Assembly (NCBI GenBank): GCA_944325895.1
Contig: CALVCA010000002.1
Span: 86,082-150,081 of the forward strand
Source of the DNA: Candidatus Gastranaerophilales bacterium
GTDB taxonomy: Bacteria > Cyanobacteriota > Vampirovibrionia > Gastranaerophilales > Gastranaerophilaceae
Direction of reading: 5' to 3'
Length of the DNA: 64,000 nt
Both the position numbers and the translations under genes were made by a program. The notes under the pieces were generated by a model, which worked only from the letters and a program-made list of their open reading frames with translations, ran no database searches and was not told where the DNA came from. Each line of letters begins with the position of its first letter. The stretch's first letter is position 1. This document shows, piece by piece, positions 62,376-64,000 of the stretch.

Positions 62376-63392
62376 ATGACAAAAAATTACATCCCTGTAA
62401 AAATTGCAGGTGTAGGTTATAGTTTACCGAAAGCGGTAGTAACAAATGATGATTTAACAAAATTATACGAAACTTCTGACGAATGGATATATACAAGAAC
62501 CGGTATTAAGGAAAGAAGATTAGTATCCGGCGATGAAGATGCCATTGATTTAGGTTTTGATGCAGCCAAAAAAGCTCTTGATAAGTCAGGCATAAAAGCT
62601 GAAGAACTTGATTTAATCATAGCGGCTTCATCAGCTCCGCCGCAATTATATCCGGCAATAGCATGCCATATTCAATCAAGACTCGGTATTGAAACAGATA
62701 TTCCTGCATTTGATATAACAGCAGCATGCTCAGGATTAATTTACGGGATGCAGGTCGCAAAAGGATTTATCAATTCAGGAATATATAAAAATGTTTTAAT
62801 AGTTGCAACTGATAATAACTCAAGATATTTAGATTGGTCAGACAGAGGCACATCTATTTTATTCGGTGACGGAGCAGGTGCAATGGTTATGACCGCTTCT
62901 GATGACGGACTGGACGATATTTTGTCAATTGACATAAAAGCAAAAGGTTCAATAGGCGAACTTATATATAAAGATAATGTTGGTAAAAATTGCCCGCTTG
63001 TTGCTCCTTGCACAGAAAAAGACGGATTTATTCACATGAACGGAAAAGAGGTTTATAAATTTGTTGTAAAAATCTTGCCGCCATATATTGAAGAAGTAAT
63101 TGAAAAATCCGGTTTAAAGGCTGAAGATATCAATTATTTAATTCCGCATCAAGCAAATTTAAGAATAATTCAAGCAGTACAGGAAAGACTACAATATTCT
63201 GACGAAAAAGTTATAACAAACATAAAATATTACGGAAACACATCTGCCGCATCAGTACCAATTGCACTGGCAGAAGGAGTTGAAAAAGGTACGGTCAAAC
63301 TAGGCAGAGATAAAACAGCGATTCTTTGCGGTTTCGGTGCCGGTATGACATGGGGTGCTGCAATCGTAAGATTACGTGAAGGAATATGTTAG
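62376..63392 (+). CDS. fabH: beta-ketoacyl-ACP synthase III
   Basis: About 338 residues from the ATG at 62376, with GAGG upstream; the frame is open 19 codons further inside plsX. It starts fatty-acid synthesis by condensing acetyl-CoA with malonyl-ACP. Catalytic triad: Cys in ITAACSGLIYGMQVA, His in LIPHQANLRIIQ, Asn in YGNTSAASVPIALAEG. It ends AGMTWGAAIVRL. Its stop overlaps the ribosome site of the poly-C prepilin locus. Confidence 0.97.
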   Translation: MTKNYIPVKIAGVGYSLPKAVVTNDDLTKLYETSDEWIYTRTGIKERRLVSGDEDAIDLGFDAAKKALDKSGIKAEELDLIIAASSAPPQLYPAIACHIQSRLGIETDIPAFDITAACSGLIYGMQVAKGFINSGIYKNVLIVATDNNSRYLDWSDRGTSILFGDGAGAMVMTASDDGLDDILSIDIKAKGSIGELIYKDNVGKNCPLVAPCTEKDGFIHMNGKEVYKFVVKILPPYIEEVIEKSGLKAEDINYLIPHQANLRIIQAVQERLQYSDEKVITNIKYYGNTSAASVPIALAEGVEKGTVKLGRDKTAILCGFGAGMTWGAAIVRLREGIC

Positions 63393-63439
63393 GAGGTATT
63401 TTATGAAACAAAATTGCAAATTAGCGGATAAGATAGTCG

Positions 63440-63448
63440 CCCCCCCCC
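63440..63448 (+). repeat. poly-C tract of 9 (candidate phase-variation switch)
   Basis: Nine C, 37 bases into the frame opened by the ATG at 63403 (AGGAGG site at the fabH stop). With nine C this frame ends at TAG after 19 codons; with ten it would read into the prepilin-like gene. Confidence 0.85.
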
Positions 63449-63492
63449 TGAAATTGAAGTAGCTGAACGCTTTCCGGCATTTTTTAAGTTTA

Positions 63493-63521
63493 TTGACTTC
63501 TTTTTTATTCCAAACTATAAT
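63493..63521 (+). promoter_or_regulatory. consensus-like promoter inside repeat copy 2
   Basis: TTGACT (63493-63498), 17-base spacer, TATAAT (63516-63521), ten bases before the ATG at 63531. Identical in layout to 1226-1254. Confidence 0.7.
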
Positions 63522-63530
63522 TCTAGTATT

Positions 63531-64000
63531 ATGAATTATAAGAGGGTGAATTGGGTTGAAAAAATAAAGGGTAGATTTTTTAATAAAGTTACTATGGCAT
63601 TATGCCAAAATAACTTTTTAACGAACTTATTCCCTTCCAAACGTCATTCTGAGCGAAGCGAAGAATCTCTTAAAAAAATCTCTAAGCCGCACGGTTGCAT
63701 ACCATTTGGCACTGGTAAGATCCTGAAACAAGTTCAGGATGACAGTGCTGTAGGTACGTCTAACAATAATCGTCATGCCGCCTTCACTTTGGCAGAGGTT
63801 CTCATCACACTCGGGATTATAGGTGTTGTTGCCGCTTTGACTATTCCGACATTAATATCTAAATTCCAAGAAAAGGCTCTTGAATCTCAATTCAAAAAAA
63901 CGTATTCAATGTTAAGTCAAGCTCTACAATTTACAATCTATGAAAACGGTTCTGAATATAAATGTTATACTCAAGATAGAGTTACAAACCCTCCTGATCC
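63531..64000 (+). CDS. prepilin-like protein, poly-C locus 3 (partial at window end)
   Basis: At least 156 residues. The internal ATG at 63531 gives NYKRVNWVEKIKGRFFNKV as in locus 1, then RHSERSEESLKKISKPHG and KILKQVQDDS derived from dispersed repeats, then HAAFTLAEVLITLGIIGVVAA (prepilin motif) after about 85 residues, and the start of a mature domain (FKKTYSMLSQALQFTIYENG) like that of locus 1. The ATG at 63403, with a strong ribosome site, is one base out of frame because of the nine-C tract. It follows fabH by ten bases, where fabD would be expected. The 3' end is outside the window. Confidence 0.75.
   Translation, partial: MNYKRVNWVEKIKGRFFNKVTMALCQNNFLTNLFPSKRHSERSEESLKKISKPHGCIPFGTGKILKQVQDDSAVGTSNNNRHAAFTLAEVLITLGIIGVVAALTIPTLISKFQEKALESQFKKTYSMLSQALQFTIYENGSEYKCYTQDRVTNPPD
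63642..63740 (+). repeat. dispersed palindromic repeat pair inside the prepilin extension
   Basis: CGTCATTCTGAGCGAAGC at 63642 and a hairpin ATCCTGAA..TTCAGGAT (63720-63740) followed by GACA. These are the two arms of a repeat type common between genes in many bacteria. It is translated in frame here. Confidence 0.65.

Larger units (their letters stand above)
63421..63633 (+). repeat. 213-bp direct repeat, copy 2
   Basis: Matches 1154-1366 with seven substitutions. Three of these, downstream of the internal ATG, are silent in the prepilin frame. The four upstream of it would change three codons (V/I, N/E, L/F). Confidence 0.95.

Overview
The window is AT-rich chromosomal DNA from a Gram-negative, non-photosynthetic bacterium. 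Evidence for an outer membrane and periplasm is a TonB/ExbB/ExbD/ExbD operon, a lipoprotein PpiC isomerase and many exported proteins. The A-type RNase P RNA, the SpoIID-like exported proteins and above all the family of prepilin-like proteins with an AFTLAEVLITLGIIG cleavage motif fit best with the gut Melainabacteria (Gastranaerophilales, Vampirovibrionia). That assignment is inference from gene style and was not tested by a search. No tRNA, CRISPR array, prophage or transposase gene was recognised.

Layout. 1-2.6 kb: rpmI-rplT, then a prepilin-like gene behind a poly-C tract and a small secreted Cys protein. 2.7-5.5 kb: dnaK and a 22-residue-repeat protein. 5.7-7.7 kb: ruvC, a membrane protein and mtnA. 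7.7-19.3 kb (minus): tsaC, murJ, a SpoIID protein, glyA, a PpiC lipoprotein, mfd, an RWYD-repeat protein and murA, closely packed and mostly overlapping. 19.5-27.9 kb (minus): second 22-residue-repeat protein, tpiA, membrane-anchored Hsp20-like protein, a kinase/regulator pair, prs, acyl-ACP thioesterase, GNAT and pentapeptide proteins. 27.3-31.1 kb: NarL-type regulator, TPR protein and HD-GYP protein with 4-bp overlaps. 31.3-34.8 kb: zinc-ribbon protein, second poly-C/G prepilin locus, HU, second SpoIID protein. 34.9-38.9 kb (plus): two exported proteins, TonB, ExbB and two ExbD. 39.6-43.4 kb: ftsH followed by the two subunits of a corrinoid iron-sulfur protein. 43.3-47.6 kb: secreted GH13 amylase-like protein, sugar-binding protein and small unknowns. 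47.7-49.9 kb: a conventional prepilin, rnpB and cca. 50-54.4 kb: large SF1 helicase with a nuclease-like C-terminus and a triple TonB_C protein. 54.4-60.1 kb (minus): fabF, acpP, rpmB, then grpE-dnaJ-propeller-methyltransferase. 60.2-63.4 kb (plus): small protein, yceD, rpmF, plsX, fabH, followed by the third poly-C prepilin locus, cut by the window end.

Most notable result: three unlinked prepilin-like genes share one architecture. Each has a Shine-Dalgarno and ATG, a few codons, a 9- or 10-base C/G run, a 70-110 residue N-terminal extension, then the prepilin motif. In all three the run length seen here puts the upstream ATG exactly one base out of frame, and a one-base change would join it to the prepilin. 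This looks like slipped-strand phase variation of pilin-like surface or secretion proteins, or else a shared homopolymer reading error. Two of the loci lie in a 97% identical 213-bp direct repeat that also carries a TTGACT-N17-TATAAT promoter ten bases before an internal ATG. Several other genes (ruvC, a histidine kinase, cca, an exported protein) also appear to start leaderless.
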